Below, piece after piece: positions 1-9,944 of a DNA stretch of 64,000 bases. Position numbers and translations under genes: made by a program. Where the stretch lies: positions 29,323,593 to 29,387,592 of the forward strand of contig NC_055986.1 in the NCBI RefSeq assembly GCF_018446385.1. The letters run 5' to 3'. The notes below the pieces were generated by a model. That model was not told where the DNA came from and made no database searches. It saw only the letters and a program-made list of their open reading frames with translations. The stretch comes from Zingiber officinale (taxonomy: Eukaryota; Streptophyta; Magnoliopsida; Zingiberales; Zingiberaceae). How positions within the stretch are numbered: the first letter of the stretch is position 1; every line of letters begins with the position of its first letter.

Positions 1-756
1 CTGCTTGGACTTTTCCGTTGCCAAGTCTCTATACTTGGACTTTTTCCCGAATCAGGTCAACCAGGTCAACCTTGACCTACGGTTGCACCTACAATCCCCC
101 AAACATCTATTCTTGTCTCACATCAAGAATAGAACTCTCTCACGAGTGTCAAACATCAACATGCAACTCAACTAGGTCAACCTTGACCTAAAGTTGCATC
201 AACAATCTTCCCAAGTCAAACATCAAAATACAACTCGAGTCAAGTCAACTCGAGTCGGGTCAACCAGGTCAACCTTGACCTAAGGTTGCACCAACAGCAA
301 GGACCAGTCGACTGGTAACGGGCAAATCAGGTTCTGATTTGTTCCAAGCTCTATAAGAAGGAGCTTGGTATGACCGACCAAGGTGACGAAATTAGACTTG
401 GTTAAGGTCTAATTAGTAGTCTTCAAGTGCTTGTGTAATCCAAGAGGTCTTGGTGAGTTTGTGGTGAGGTTTCTCCACCCACAAGGAGCGACTTGAGATA
501 GCCGGAGTTTGCCGGGGGCTAATCCACCGACGGATAGGGATCGTCCTCCTCAAGGACAAGTCGTGGAGTAGGAGCCCTAATCTCTGAACCACGTTAAATG
601 AACGTGTTAGCGGTTTGCTTGCTCTTTCTTGTATTTGGTATTTAGCTTTCTATTTGTGTTCGTTTGTATTCCGCTGCGCTAACATCGTAGGAAGCAAGGA
701 TTTGGGGGCGCCGTCTATCCAACCCCCCTTCAAGTCGGCCGCAAGATCCTCCAACA
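1..756 (+). mobile_element. 3' part of a retrotransposon LTR, cut by window start
   Basis: No coding capacity is seen. The stretch has the look of the 3' half of an LTR: a TATA-like CTCTATAAGAAGG near 350, a following transcript-like leader, and a terminal ...CCTCCAACA at 748-756, the inverted-repeat end common to copia LTRs. It opens with repeated GGTCAACCTTGACCTA blocks (about 55-290). The sequence after 756 belongs to the leader of the minus-strand element next door, so this is probably an LTR nested in that leader. The other end lies outside the window, so solo LTR versus full element is undecided. Confidence 0.5.
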
Positions 757-1056
757 GTACTGTGCTAAAGCCTTCTAGTTGAGACATCCTGCACACAAGT
801 AAACAACGAAAAGAAATATCCCAAGACTTGGTCTTGGATTAGCATTGCGGGAAGAAAAAAATAAGAGAAGTAACTAAATTGGTGTTGCACCAATTTAGAT
901 TTAATTGCAACGAAGAAGAAATTTCCAAAGCAATTAATAATAATATCAGATTAGAACTAAGCATAAAACTCGAAAACAAAACAAAAAAAACAAAATAAAA
1001 GTTAATATTTTCACCCCCTGTCTGATTGGTGGTTGCACCAAATCAGAGCGGTACCT

Positions 1057-1068
1057 GCTCTGATACCA
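1057..1068 (-). other. Primer-binding site (initiator tRNA-Met)
   Basis: The minus strand reads TGGTATCAGAGC, complementary to the 3' end of plant initiator tRNA-Met, two bases from the LTR end at 1071. It fixes the orientation of the element as minus strand. Confidence 0.85.
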
Positions 1069-1883
1069 CTTGTTGGACCGTGAAACGTCGATAGAGGGGG
1101 GGGTGAATATCGATTCGAAAAGCAGCGTTAAAAAGAGTTAAGCGCAGCGGAATAATAAAAAAATTTAGACAAATGAACACGGTGTTTTTTACTTCGTTCG
1201 GAGCCTGTGACGACTCCTACTCGAAGGCCCGTACTCCGTGAGTACTTTTGTTGGGCAATTTACTAGCAATTCGAAATGATAAGTACAAAGGCAGTACAAG
1301 AAATGTTAATAAATAGTAAAACAAAGCTATACCGACAGAGGGAAAGCTACAAAGAAAAGATCGCGTTGTCAGAGCTTCGTTAGAGTCGTTGGAGCGCAGA
1401 GCAGTAGAGCAAGCAGTCTAAGATTTCTGAGTTGATATAGAAGCTCCACCCTTGGGGCTTCTTTTATATGCTGCTCCGGGCGTCTGGATCCCTTCTGGGC
1501 GCCCTGGTGCGACATGGCAGGTCTAATCATCGAACTCCACGTGGCGACGACTCGGCTTGGATAAAATTCACCTCCGGGCGCCCGGATCCCCTCCGGGTGC
1601 CCGGGCCCCTCTTCTCCAGAAAGTCCTTCTCCTGCAAGAAAAGGTTAGTCCGAGGCAAATATACCTTGCAACACAGATTGTTAGCACAGTTTTATAGATA
1701 AGCAAATTGAGTATGAATCAGCAAAAAGAGTATGACTTAGATTCCGTCTTTCCGAGACCGGAATCTAGTCACGATCTCGACTTAGATATCCGAAATGGAT
1801 ATAAGCCGGATCGACGCCTAATGCTCCCTTCCCGGGAACGCGTCCTCGCAGTCACTCCCCTCCAGTGACTTACCTCACTTACC

Positions 1884-2047
1884 TGCCAGACGTTCGGTTA
1901 GCCCGTCGACCTAGCTGGACTTCGTGCCTAAGCGTCCAATCAGCCCGTCGACCCGCTTGGACTTCGTGCCAGCTATCCGGTCAGCCCGTCAACCTAGCTG
2001 GGCTTCGTGCCAGACATCCGGTCAGCCCGTCGACCTGTCTGGACTTC
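1884..2047. repeat. About 41-bp minisatellite inside LTR
   Basis: Four imperfect direct copies, each centred on (T/A)CAGCCCGTCGACC followed by (C/G)TTGGACTTCGTGCC or a close variant. They lie inside the LTR at 1071-2668. The local open frame at 1865-2098 is a by-product of this repetition and is not called as a gene. Confidence 0.75.
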
Positions 2048-2289
2048 TCCTGCACACTCGATCAGAGTGTTAGACAACAACAAACTAACTTAACCTGATT
2101 TGTCATTCATCAAAACCTGGGTTAAATCGTTAGTGCTAACCGCACCAACAGTTGACTTTTTCGTCCGGGACCTCTGCTCTGTTTCAGTCCCGCCTCGGTC
2201 CAGGTCTTCCGCTCTAGATCCGCTTACTTGGGTGATCATTGCAATCCGGAAAAGGGCTCACCCGAACCCAACTTCTGGTCTTCTCAAGC

Positions 2290-2545
2290 AGCCTTCCGCT
2301 CTGGCTTCTCGTCCCTCGGAATCGCTGCGTGTTTCCCCTCGTCCACCAGCGTACTCATCCGCAGTCTTCGTCCCTCGGTCGCACCGCGTGCCGACCTTCT
2401 CGCTAGCTGCGTCTCTTGCTCCCCGAGCAATCTTCCGCTCTGGCTTTCGTCCCTCGGAACCACCGCACGCTTCCTTCTCGTCCACCGGGGCACTCTTCCG
2501 CAGTGCCTCGTCCCTCGGACGCACAGCGTGCCGTCCTTCTAGCTA
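2290..2545. repeat. GC-rich tandem repeats inside LTR
   Basis: Imperfect copies of blocks built on CTTCCGCTCTGGCTT and CGTCCCTCGGA(A/C) recur about every 50-60 bp. Open frames on both strands here (2100-2546, 2258-2524) arise from the C-rich repeat and show no protein-like features. Confidence 0.6.
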
Positions 2546-2668
2546 GCTACGTCTTCCGCTCGACTACCTGTGCTCCTAAGCTCCTGCACACTTAGACACA
2601 AGGTTAGAAACAATGCATGACCTAACTTAACTTGTTGATCACACCAAAACAACCTTGGGGTTCCAACA

Positions 2669-3265
2669 GAGAGATTCTGACACACGTTATGTGTCAAGGG
2701 TTGGAGGGAGGATGATTTAAAGGGAGAGAAGGTTATGACATGTGTCAAGAGTTGGATGGGGTAATTTAAGTGTCGAATTAGGAAGGTAATTTAAAAGAAG
2801 GGAGAGATTTTGACCTATGTTAAAAATTATATAAAATAAAAATTTTGATAAAAAAAATAAACAAAATTGATTATAGAAATAAAACTAAATAAATATTAAA
2901 ATAATAAATAAATTAATTTAAAAAATAAAACTAAATAAAAATTAAATAAAATTAAAAAATATATAAGTATTAATGAAAAAATAATAAACAAAATTAATTA
3001 AAAAAATAAAACTAAATAAAAATTAAAAAATATATATAAATATTAATCAAAAATAATAAATAAAATTGATTAAAAAATTAAAACTAAATAAAAATTTAAA
3101 AATATATAAGTATAAATGAAAAAATAATAAATAAAATTAATTTTAAAAATAAGACTAAAAAAATCAAAGAAAATAGAGGGTAGAACGGTCTTTTGAAGGG
3201 GAGAGAGAGAGGAGGAGGGGGGAGGTGTGCGGTGTCGCGAGGGGGGGGGGGGGAAGAAATTTGCT
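2669..3265. other. AT-rich left edge of the U5 array
   Basis: No gene is seen. 2669-2790 holds a GTGTCAAG-GTTGGA block twice (around 2692 and 2736). From about 2820 to 3170 the sequence is almost pure A/T and consists of roughly four imperfect copies, each about 75-85 bp, of a unit containing AAAACTAAATAAAAATT and ATAATAAATAAAATTAATT. At 3187-3265 comes a GA-rich stretch with a run of about a dozen G from 3241. U5-array spacer sequence begins at about 3266. Confidence 0.6.
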
Positions 3266-3531
3266 TCAAATATTATGGTTGTATGATATACTTTATAAGA
3301 GTTTTGATTGCATGAGTCAACATCATGGGTGGTTCAAATATCGTGGTTGTATGATAAACATAGTGAGAGTTTCGAACTCTTGTTATATGAGCCTATCTAA
3401 TCTTTTATCATTACATTGTATCGCAAGGGAAGAGAAGAGGGTTTCTAGAGCCTAGCGCTGGGGTAAGGAAGGAGGATGCGAAGAGAGTGAATGTTCGGCG
3501 TTTGAGGGGTGATTAATTTGGCTAGTGTTTA

Positions 3532-3580
3532 GTCCCACATTGCTTGTGCTTGGTGAGCTTCCTGCAGAAGACATTATAAA
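3532..3580 (+). promoter_or_regulatory. snRNA promoter of U5 copy 1 (USE + TATA)
   Basis: GTCCCACATTG (3532-3542) matches the plant USE consensus RTCCCACATCG at 10 of 11 positions. TATAAA lies at 3575-3580, with 32 bp between them. That spacing is typical of Pol II-transcribed plant snRNA genes and about one helical turn more than in Pol III U6 genes. Confidence 0.85.
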
Positions 3581-3603
3581 TTGGTTCAAGGTTGATTGAT
3601 AAT

Positions 3604-3732
3604 AAAGCATGCAGTTGTGTGATAGACACAAAGCGAATTATTCTTTCTCCTTTTACTAAAGAATACCGTGTACTTGTCACCAAAAATAGCATATATTAAT
3701 CTTTGAAAGAGCTTTTTTTACAAAGGAGCCCT
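3604..3732 (+). pseudogene. U5: U5 snRNA copy 1 (D-like), probable pseudogene
   Basis: The overall U5 layout is present: ATTCTTT...AAAGAAT stem, Sm region, 3' hairpin ending GGAGCCC and 3' box. The invariant loop reads CTCCTTTTACT instead of CGCCTTTTACT, and the Sm site reads AATCTTTG instead of AATTTTTG. Both positions are under strong constraint in functional U5, because the loop contacts exon ends and the Sm ring binds the U-tract. The start is inferred from the TATA distance (about 30 bp), not observed. It groups with D monomers by GGTTCAAGG and GCAGAAGACAT upstream. Confidence 0.8.
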
Positions 3733-4005
3733 AACAAATTACAAGTTGAATTTGTTCCTAACAATTTTAAAATTAGATTTTGATTGCATGAGTCAACATC
3801 ATGGTGGTTTAAATATCGTGGTTGTATTATATACTCTATGAGAGTTTTGAACTCTTGTTGCATGAATCTATCTCATCTTTTTCCATTACAGTATATCCCA
3901 AGGGAAGAGAAGAGGGTTTACGGAGCGTAGCGCGTAGGAAACGAAGGAGGATGCGAAGAGAGGGAAGGTTCAACGTTTAGGGGTGATTAATTTGGCTATT
4001 GTTTA

Positions 4006-4054
4006 GTCCCACATTGCTTATACATGGTGAGCTTCCTACAGAGGACATTATATA
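4006..4054 (+). promoter_or_regulatory. snRNA promoter of U5 copy 2 (USE + TATA variant)
   Basis: USE GTCCCACATTG at 4006-4016 and TATATA at 4049-4054, spacing 32 bp. The promoter is better preserved than the RNA it would drive. Confidence 0.75.
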
Positions 4055-4078
4055 TTGGTTCAGGGTTGCATCATAATA

Positions 4079-4187
4079 AAACATGTAATTGTGTGATAAG
4101 CACAAAGCAAATAATTCTTTCATCTTTTTTTAAAGATACTGTGTACTTTTCACTAAAAACAGCATACATTAATTTTTGATGAGCCTA
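4079..4187 (+). pseudogene. U5: U5 snRNA copy 2 (B type), pseudogene
   Basis: The loop region reads CATCTTTTTTT, with loss of the ACT that closes the normal loop, and the 3' stem is altered (AAAGATACTGTG). The Sm site AATTTTTG is kept, but the following hairpin is deleted: the Sm site runs directly into ATGAGCCTAATC. The same hairpin loss marks copy 6; copy 10 has a related change. These define the B monomer. It shares GTACTTTTCAC with the other B copies. Confidence 0.85.
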
Positions 4188-4607
4188 ATCAAATTGCAAG
4201 TTAAATTTGTTCCTAACAATTTTTAAATTAATTATTTTAGTTGTAAGAGTTATAATGTTTCATATATTTAATTTTATCTCATATTTTTATTTTTTAATAA
4301 ATTAGATATTTTTGGTTCTATAGAAGTTTACACTAATTATTTGCATATATTTGGAAAGTACACCGACTATTAGGATATATTTTGAAAGTACAGATGAAGT
4401 GTGGTGGACAACTAAGCATAATATCATGGTTGCATGATATACTCTGTGAGAGTATTGATTGCATGAGTCAACATCATGGGTGGTTCAAATATCGTGGTGG
4501 TATCCCAACGGAAGAGAAGAGGATTTACGGAGCCTCGCTCAAGGAAGGAGGATGTGAAGAGAGGGAAGGTTCGACGTTTGAGGGGTGATTAATTTGGCTA
4601 GCATTTT

Positions 4608-4655
4608 GTTCCACATTGCTTGTGCTTGGTGAGTTTCCTACTTGGACATTATAAA
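4608..4655 (+). promoter_or_regulatory. snRNA promoter of U5 copy 3 (weakened USE)
   Basis: The USE reads GTTCCACATTG (4608-4618), one further departure from consensus (C to T at the third base). TATAAA is at 4650-4655, spacing 31 bp instead of 32. Confidence 0.7.
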
Positions 4656-4679
4656 TTGGTTCATGGTTGCTTCATAATA

Positions 4680-4806
4680 AAACATGCAGTTGTGTGATAG
4701 GAACAAAGCGAATTATTCTTTCGCCTTTTACTAAAGAATACCGTGTGCTTGTCACTAAAAACAACATACATTAATTTTTGAAAGAGCTCCTTTTACATAG
4801 GAGCCC
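4680..4806 (+). ncRNA. U5: U5 snRNA copy 3 (C type), RNA core intact
   Basis: U5 snRNA is the core RNA of the U5 snRNP, which holds both exons in the spliceosome. Visible here are the stem ATTCTTT/AAAGAAT closing the 11-nt loop CGCCTTTTACT, an outer stem with ACA/TGT pairing, the Sm site AATTTTTG, and a 3' hairpin whose arms GCTCCTTT and ATAGGAGC pair with one mismatch. The 3' box follows at 4810-4825 as CA-N7-AGTTAAA with a T in the spacer. The RNA looks functional; the weakened USE makes expression uncertain. Length of about 127 nt fits plant U5. The start is inferred from the TATA distance. Confidence 0.85.
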
Positions 4807-5187
4807 TAACAAATTATAAGTTAAAATTTTTCCTAATAATTTTTAAATTAATTATTTTTGTTGTAAGAGCTATAATGTATTATATATTTAATTTTATCTC
4901 AAATTTTTTATTATTATTTTAGATTGATTATTAGGGTATAGATGGCGTGTGGTGGACGACTCAACATCATGAGTGTGGTTCAAATATTGTGGTTGTATGA
5001 TATACTTTGAAAGAGTATTGATTGCATGAGTTAGCATCATGGGTGGTTCAAATATCGTGACTGTATGATATACTTAGTGAGAGTTTCAAACTCTTGTTAT
5101 ACGGAGCCTAGTGATGGGGTAAGGAAGGAGGATGCGAAGAGAGTGAATTTTCGGCGTTTGAGGGGTGATTAATTTGGCTAATGTTTA

Positions 5188-5236
5188 GTCCCACATTGCT
5201 TCTGCTTGGTGAGCTTCCTACAGAAGATATTATAAA
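5188..5236 (+). promoter_or_regulatory. snRNA promoter of U5 copy 4 (USE + TATA)
   Basis: USE GTCCCACATTG (5188-5198) and TATAAA (5231-5236), separated by 32 bp, with the predicted start 30 bp after the TATA box. This is canonical plant Pol II snRNA architecture. No monocot-specific RGCCCR element was noticed just upstream. Confidence 0.9.
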
Positions 5237-5260
5237 TTGGATCAAGGTTGCATGATAATT

Positions 5261-5386
5261 AAACATGTAGCTGTGTGATAGGCACAAAGTGAATTATTCT
5301 TTCGCCTTTTACTAAAGAATACCGTGTGCTTGTCACTAAAAATAACATATATTAATTTTTGAATAGGGTTTTTTACAAAGGAGCCC
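5261..5386 (+). ncRNA. U5: U5 snRNA copy 4 (D type), best-preserved class
   Basis: A 126-nt U5 RNA. Stem ATTCTTT (5296-5302) and AAAGAAT (5314-5320) enclose the invariant loop CGCCTTTTACT (5303-5313). GGCACA pairs with TGTGCT below the internal loop, and GTGA with TCAC further down. The Sm site AATTTTTG is at 5354-5361. The terminal hairpin is GGGTTTTTT / AAGGAGCCC, nine pairs if three G-U wobbles are allowed. Together with the intact USE, TATA and 3' box this is one of the strongest candidates for an expressed gene. Alternative identities (U1, U2, U4, U6) are excluded by the loop and Sm order. Confidence 0.92.
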
Positions 5387-5389
5387 TAA

Positions 5390-5405
5390 CAAATTACAAG
5401 TTAAA
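5390..5405 (+). terminator. 3' box of U5 copy 4
   Basis: CA-N7-AGTTAAA, three nucleotides beyond the predicted RNA end, matches the plant snRNA 3'-end formation signal CA(N)3-10AGTNNAA. Confidence 0.85.
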
Positions 5406-5845
5406 TTTGTTCCTAACAATTTTTAAATTAATTACTTTGGTTGTAAGAGGTATAATGATTCATTTAATTTTCTCATAATTTTTAATAATTTAGAAAATTT
5501 TGGTCCTCTTTACATTGATTATTAGGATATATTTAGTTAGTACACTGACTTTTAGGATATATTTAGAAAGTAGTTTGGTGGATGACTAAGCATGGTTGTA
5601 CAATATACTCTGTGAGAGTTTTGATTGCATGAGTCAACATCATGGTGGTTTAAATATCGTGGTTGTATAGTATACTCTATGAGAGTTTTGATCTCTTGTT
5701 GCATGAGTTTGTCTCATCTTTTACCATTACACTGTATCCCAAGGGAAGAGCAGGGTTTACGGAGCCTAGCGCATAGGAAATGAAGGAGGATGCAAAGAGA
5801 GGGAAGGTTTAGCGTTCGAGGGGTGATTAATATGTCTACTGTTTT

Positions 5846-5894
5846 GTCCCATATTGCTTGTGCATGGTGAGCTTCCTACAGAGGACATTATAAA
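5846..5894 (+). promoter_or_regulatory. snRNA promoter of U5 copy 5 (USE variant + TATA)
   Basis: The USE reads GTCCCATATTG (5846-5856), a C to T change in the core. TATAAA is at 5889-5894, spacing 32 bp. Confidence 0.75.
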
Positions 5895-5918
5895 TTAGTT
5901 CAGGGTTGCATCATAATA

Positions 5919-6046
5919 AAACATGCAGCTATGTGATAAGCACAGAGTGAATTATTCTTTCGCCTTTTACTAAAGAATACCATGTGCTTGTCACTAAAAA
6001 TAGCATATATTAATTTTTGAAAGGACTTTTTTTTACAAAGGAGCCC
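5919..6046 (+). ncRNA. U5: U5 snRNA copy 5 (E type), RNA core intact
   Basis: The loop CGCCTTTTACT within ATTCTTT/AAAGAAT is unchanged and the Sm site AATTTTTG is intact. The descending strand reads ACCATGTGC instead of ACCGTGTGC. The 3' hairpin 5' arm is T-rich (GACTTTTTTTT) against AAAGGAGCCC, so it is weaker than in C monomers. The 3' box CA-N7-AGTTAAA is at 6050-6065. E monomers are recognised by GCATGGTGAG, ACAGAGGACAT and TATAAATTAGTTCAG upstream. Confidence 0.85.
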
Positions 6047-6522
6047 TAACAAATTACAAGTTAAATTTCTTCTTAACATTTTTTAAATTAATTATTTTAG
6101 TTCTAAGACCTTTAATTTTCATACATTTAATTTTCTAAAAATTTAGGAATTTTTGATCCACTTTTCATTAATTATTTGGATATATATAGATAGTACATAG
6201 ACTATTAGGATATATTTAGAAAGTAGTGTGGTGGATGACTAAGCATCATGAGTGTCGTTTAAATATCGTGGTTGTACAATATACTCTATGAGAGTTTTGA
6301 TTGTATGAGTCAAAATTATGGTGGTTTAAATATCCTGGTTGTATGATATACTCTATGAGAATTTTGAACTCTTGTTGCATGAGTCTGTCTCATCTTTTAC
6401 CATTACACTATATCCCAAGCGAAGAGAAGAGGGTTTTCGGAGCATAGCGCGCAAGAAATGAAGGAGGATGCGAAGAGAGGGAAGGTTCAACGTTTGAGGG
6501 GTGAGCTTCCTACAGAGGACAT

Positions 6523-6660
6523 TATAAATTGGTTTAGGGTTGCATCATAATAAAACATGCAGTTGTGTGATAAGCATAAAGCAAAATATTCTTTCGCCCT
6601 TTTATAAAGAATACCGTGTACTTTTCACTAAAAACTGCATACATTAATTTTTGATGAGCC
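6523..6660 (+). pseudogene. U5: U5 snRNA copy 6 (B type), USE deleted
   Basis: The USE and surrounding 70-odd bp are missing: GAGGGGTGA joins directly to GCTTCCTACAG, as expected from deletion between two GGTGA repeats that flank the USE in other units. TATAAA remains (6523-6528), with the predicted start at about 6553. The loop has shifted to CGCCCTTTTAT, the outer stem is changed, and the 3' hairpin is lost (Sm site followed by ATGAGCC). Neither promoter nor RNA is expected to work. Confidence 0.85.
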
Positions 6661-7040
6661 TTAACCAATTGCAAGTTAAATTTGTTCCTAACAATTTTTA
6701 AATTAATTATTTTAGTTGTAAGCGTTATAATGTTTCATATATTTAATTTTATCTGATATTTTTATTTTATAATAAATTAGATATTTTTGGTCCTATGGAA
6801 GTTTACACTAATTATTTGCATATATTTGGAAAGTAAACCGACTATTAGGATATATTTGGAAAGTACAGATTGTAACGACCCAATTTTCCCTATTTCGAGT
6901 TCCAAATATCCATAAAAATATTTGGAAATGCTTTTAAAATATTCTAGAGATTTTTAGAAATTTTTAGAGTATTTTTACGTAATTTTTGGAGGTCGTTTAG
7001 TATTTTTACAAAATAAAAGAAATTTTGACAAAAAGAGTTA

Positions 7041-7115
7041 AAGGCGAGGCTCGAACCCATGATCTCGGGTTGGACCTGACCTAACCAGACACAGCCAACC
7101 AACTGGGCTGCGCAC
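7041..7115 (-). repeat. Antisense tRNA-like patch in LTR
   Basis: On the minus strand the segment carries a B-box-like GGGTTCGAGCC and an A-box-like AGTTGGTTGGC in tRNA order. The acceptor arms do not pair visibly, so it is not called as a tRNA gene. Equivalent patches occur at the same place in the other chromovirus LTRs of this window. Confidence 0.5.
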
Positions 7116-7969
7116 GCTTTGTTAACTAAGTATGGGGAGAAATAAATTTAAAGCATAGATAGTAATTAATTATAACTCGAGTATAAGAAAGGGAATTAGG
7201 TTTTGAGTTTCCAAAACCCAAAACAATTCCTCCCGAAATTCTCTCTCCTCACCTCTCTCGCGTGCGACAGCGGCGGCGTTGCTTGGACAAAGGCGAAGAC
7301 GAATTTAAGGTTTCATTTCGACGGCCGGCGAGCGTTCTTCTTCAAGGGTTCTACATAAACCCAAACTCCCCTCGGCAAGGCGAACGCACGGGCAGGAGAA
7401 GAGGCCGAGAATCCCAAGCCTTCGAACCCTAGGTCCCTTCCTCCGTCGGCTGTAAGTCATACAAGCAAGGGTAAGTACTACTCACCTGCGGTAGGAGTTG
7501 CTCCGAGCTTTCGGTTTTCGTTACCTTGCTTCCGGATCTTGTTGTGCCGAGTAGAAGAATATAATATGCTAGGGTTTTCTTCCTTGCTTTGTTGAGATGC
7601 TATTCTCGGATTTAAGCATGAGCAGTAGTTGAATTTGTTTTACTTTCATAGCTTGAACTTCACAGTATGCTTAGTTTTGCTTTCACATCATGTTTAAGTG
7701 GTTTTATTCCTTGCAGCATAGCCTAAGGAGCATGGTTGTGCTATGAAACCTTAGAAATTGTAGGTAGATGGAATGGTAAAGTGCCCCATTTGATCTGTTT
7801 AGGGGTTTATGAGAATGTTAGTACTATTATGTTGATTCGTTCCTTTAGTACAGATTAAAAATGTTAGTTGTAAGTGTTAGCAATATCATTCAGTTGCCTT
7901 AGGGTGCTTTGGTAATACAACATGCTTTAAAATTAGAAATGCATGTTATATTTACTTACGTGATGTATG

Positions 7970-8440
7970 ATTAGTAAGATTAACTAGCTTTCTTTTGCTC
8001 TATTTTACAGCATGTTTAGAAAGTCCAAGTTAGCTATCTTTTGCTCTATTTTACAGCATGTTTAGAAAGTCCAAGTTAGCTATCTTTTGCCCTATTTTAC
8101 AGCATGTGTAGAAAGTCCAAATTAGCTCTCTTTTGCTCTATTTTATAGCATGATTAGCAAGTTTGAATTAGCTTACTTTTGCTCTATTTTATAGCATGAT
8201 TAGTAAGATTAGATTAGCTTTCTTTGCTCTTATCACAGCATGTTTTAGAAGTTCAAACTAGCTCTCTTTTGCTCTATTCTAGAGCATGATTAGTAAGTTC
8301 AGATGTGCTTTCTTTTCCTTTGTTTTACAGCATGTTTAGAAAGTTCAGATTTGCTTTTCTGTTGCTTTGTTCTATAACATGCTTAGAGAGAGTGTAGATT
8401 TGTTTCCCTTGTATTGTTTTTATAGAGCATGCTTAATTAA
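7970..8440. repeat. 46-bp minisatellite in 5' LTR of chromovirus A
   Basis: About nine imperfect copies of a unit containing AGCATGTTTAGAAAGTCCAA then GTTAGCTATCTTTTGCTC and TATTTTAC. The first three copies are nearly identical and later ones drift. The 3' LTR carries the same array at about 14512-14985, so the array predates this insertion. Confidence 0.8.
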
Positions 8441-9585
8441 TTGTAATCCTACACTTGTTAGGTATATCTAAAGGATTCCAATAAATTCTAATAAAGGATT
8501 ATGAGAAAACTGAGTAAAAAGAAAAAGACTAAAGTCTAGTTAAAAAGAGATAACAAGTAAATTAAAGTAAGAGGCTAGTACCCGACTTCCGAGGTTGTTG
8601 TTAAACAAATCCAGGTGACCAATTCTGAGGTCTTGGCCCTGGTAAGACCGAGGTCTTTATCCTCATAGGGCTGGAGGCTCGCTACCCCAGTCACTATTAG
8701 AGAGCGCGCAAAACAAAGATGGTACTAAGCCTGGGCCCAAAGAAGAAAAGAAGAACAAGAAGAAGAAAGTGAAAGAGAAATTAAAAGATTAATTTCTGGT
8801 GTAAAGATATAAGAACATGAAACAAGTTTATGCTTAGAATCAATAAAAGTTTAGTTCTTTAATTTTAAGCTTACAGTAGTTGTTTCATTACTTTCCTGTC
8901 AGTTAGTGAGCATGTTTAGTATTCAGTTTTATTTCTGTATACCATGAGTACATGCAGCTTTGCTTTAGCATTTCAGTTTCAGTATTATTGCATTACTTTT
9001 ATGCACTTCGAGTTTTGTGAGATAGATTAGTACTTACTAAGCGTTTTCGCTTATAGATCTTTTTTCCTTTCCTCCTACTGCAGATAAAGGAAAAGCTAAG
9101 ATATGAAGGGAGACGACAGGATGGTGGTGGTGATGAAGGTGTGTGATGACTGCGACTGTGGAGAGATCCAGAGAGTGTTATCAAACCTGCAGGACCTATT
9201 TGATTAGAGTTTATGCTTTAGTTCTTTTCTTTAACACTATTTTGAAGTTTATGAGATTGTAGTTGAGTTTATTTCCGCATATGCATTTAGTCACTTTAAT
9301 TATTTGTGGAGTGATATAGTTGGTTGTCTTTACTGTTGTTTTTATAACTGCGTGGTTGTGAAAAATGAGTTCCAGCCGCCTGTGACTGCATATATGTCTT
9401 ATGTACTATGGATTTGGTCACCGGTACAGGGGAGACTCTGCCGAAATTTTTCGGTAGGAATTCCTCTGAACCGTGATAAATCTAAGTATTGCTAATAATA
9501 GCGTCAGTGACACTAGTAAGTAGAGTTGTAGTTAGGTAACGGTCGCCCTTAGCGAGTAGTAGTAAGAAAGGTGGGTTGTTACAGT

Positions 9586-9597
9586 TGGTATCAGAGC
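9586..9597 (+). other. Primer-binding site of chromovirus A
   Basis: TGGTATCAGAGC, complementary to initiator tRNA-Met, two bases after the 5' LTR end. Confidence 0.9.
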
Positions 9598-9944
9598 AGT
9601 GTTCCATTCTCCAGCATCACACACACATCAGCATCATCCTCGCCGTCTCCAAGTATGAAAGTATTTAAATCCTTTCTTTATTCTGCTTTCCTTATTATTA
9701 ACTGCAGTATAGAGTACTTATTTTTTTGAGTACTAAAGTAAGATAGAAGATTTAGTTTCCCTTTTCTTTATTCATATTTATGTATGATTAGAAGGGTTAG
9801 AGAGAGGATACCAAGTCCTTTTCTTTGCATAATTAGATGTTAAGAAAAAGGATGTCCCCGTACCATTCGTACTGAGAACCAAGATCAGGAGAACGAAGAG
9901 CTTAGATCAACTGAACCTGATCTCTCTGAAGTTGTTGCCTAACC

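Larger units (their letters stand above)
757..2668 (-). mobile_element. 5' end of a minus-strand LTR retrotransposon (LTR plus leader)
   Basis: Read on the minus strand, an LTR of about 1.6 kb runs from TGTTGGAACCCC (2668) to ...GGTCCAACA (1071). It is followed immediately by a primer-binding site and an AT-rich untranslated leader (1070 down to 757). LTR ends are TG...CA. The coding body would lie to the left of the window. Superfamily is inferred as copia from LTR length, end sequence and the initiator-Met PBS; no protein is visible to prove it. Two families of short tandem repeats sit inside the LTR. Confidence 0.65.
3266..6870 (+). repeat. U5 snRNA gene array, block 1 (copies 1-6)
   Basis: Tandem units of about 475-660 bp. 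Each has a spacer with one to three copies of a roughly 70-bp motif (GGTTCAAATATCGTGG ... GATATACTCTGTGAGAG ... GATTGCATGAGTCAACATCATG), a purine-rich GGGAAGAGAAGAGGGTTTACGG stretch, then promoter, U5 RNA and 3' box. Monomer types by diagnostic variants are D, B, C, D, E, B. The block ends at the chromovirus target site CAGAT (6866-6870). Small open frames in the spacers (3225-3455, 4382-4588) are not conserved between units as protein. Confidence 0.9.
6871..9583 (+). repeat. 5' LTR of chromovirus A
   Basis: Begins TGTAACGACCC and ends GGGTTGTTACA. It contains an antisense tRNA-like patch (about 7041-7115) and a 46-bp minisatellite (7970-8440). No host gene is seen. Small open frames (8999-9184, 9304-9495) recur in the 3' LTR only because the LTRs are copies. 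Confidence 0.93.

Noticed and set aside
2100-2546. 148-codon plus-strand frame and overlapping minus-strand frames
   Set aside because: Low-complexity C-rich tandem repeats inside an LTR give open frames on both strands.
3225-4588. Recurring short open frames in the U5 spacers
   Set aside because: They come from the roughly 70-bp spacer motif, change frame and length between units, and are not conserved as peptides.
5261-5386. Alternative reading of the repeat RNA as U2, U4 or U6
   Set aside because: The loop CGCCTTTTACT before an Sm site and terminal hairpin is specific to U5, and the USE-TATA spacing is not that of Pol III genes.
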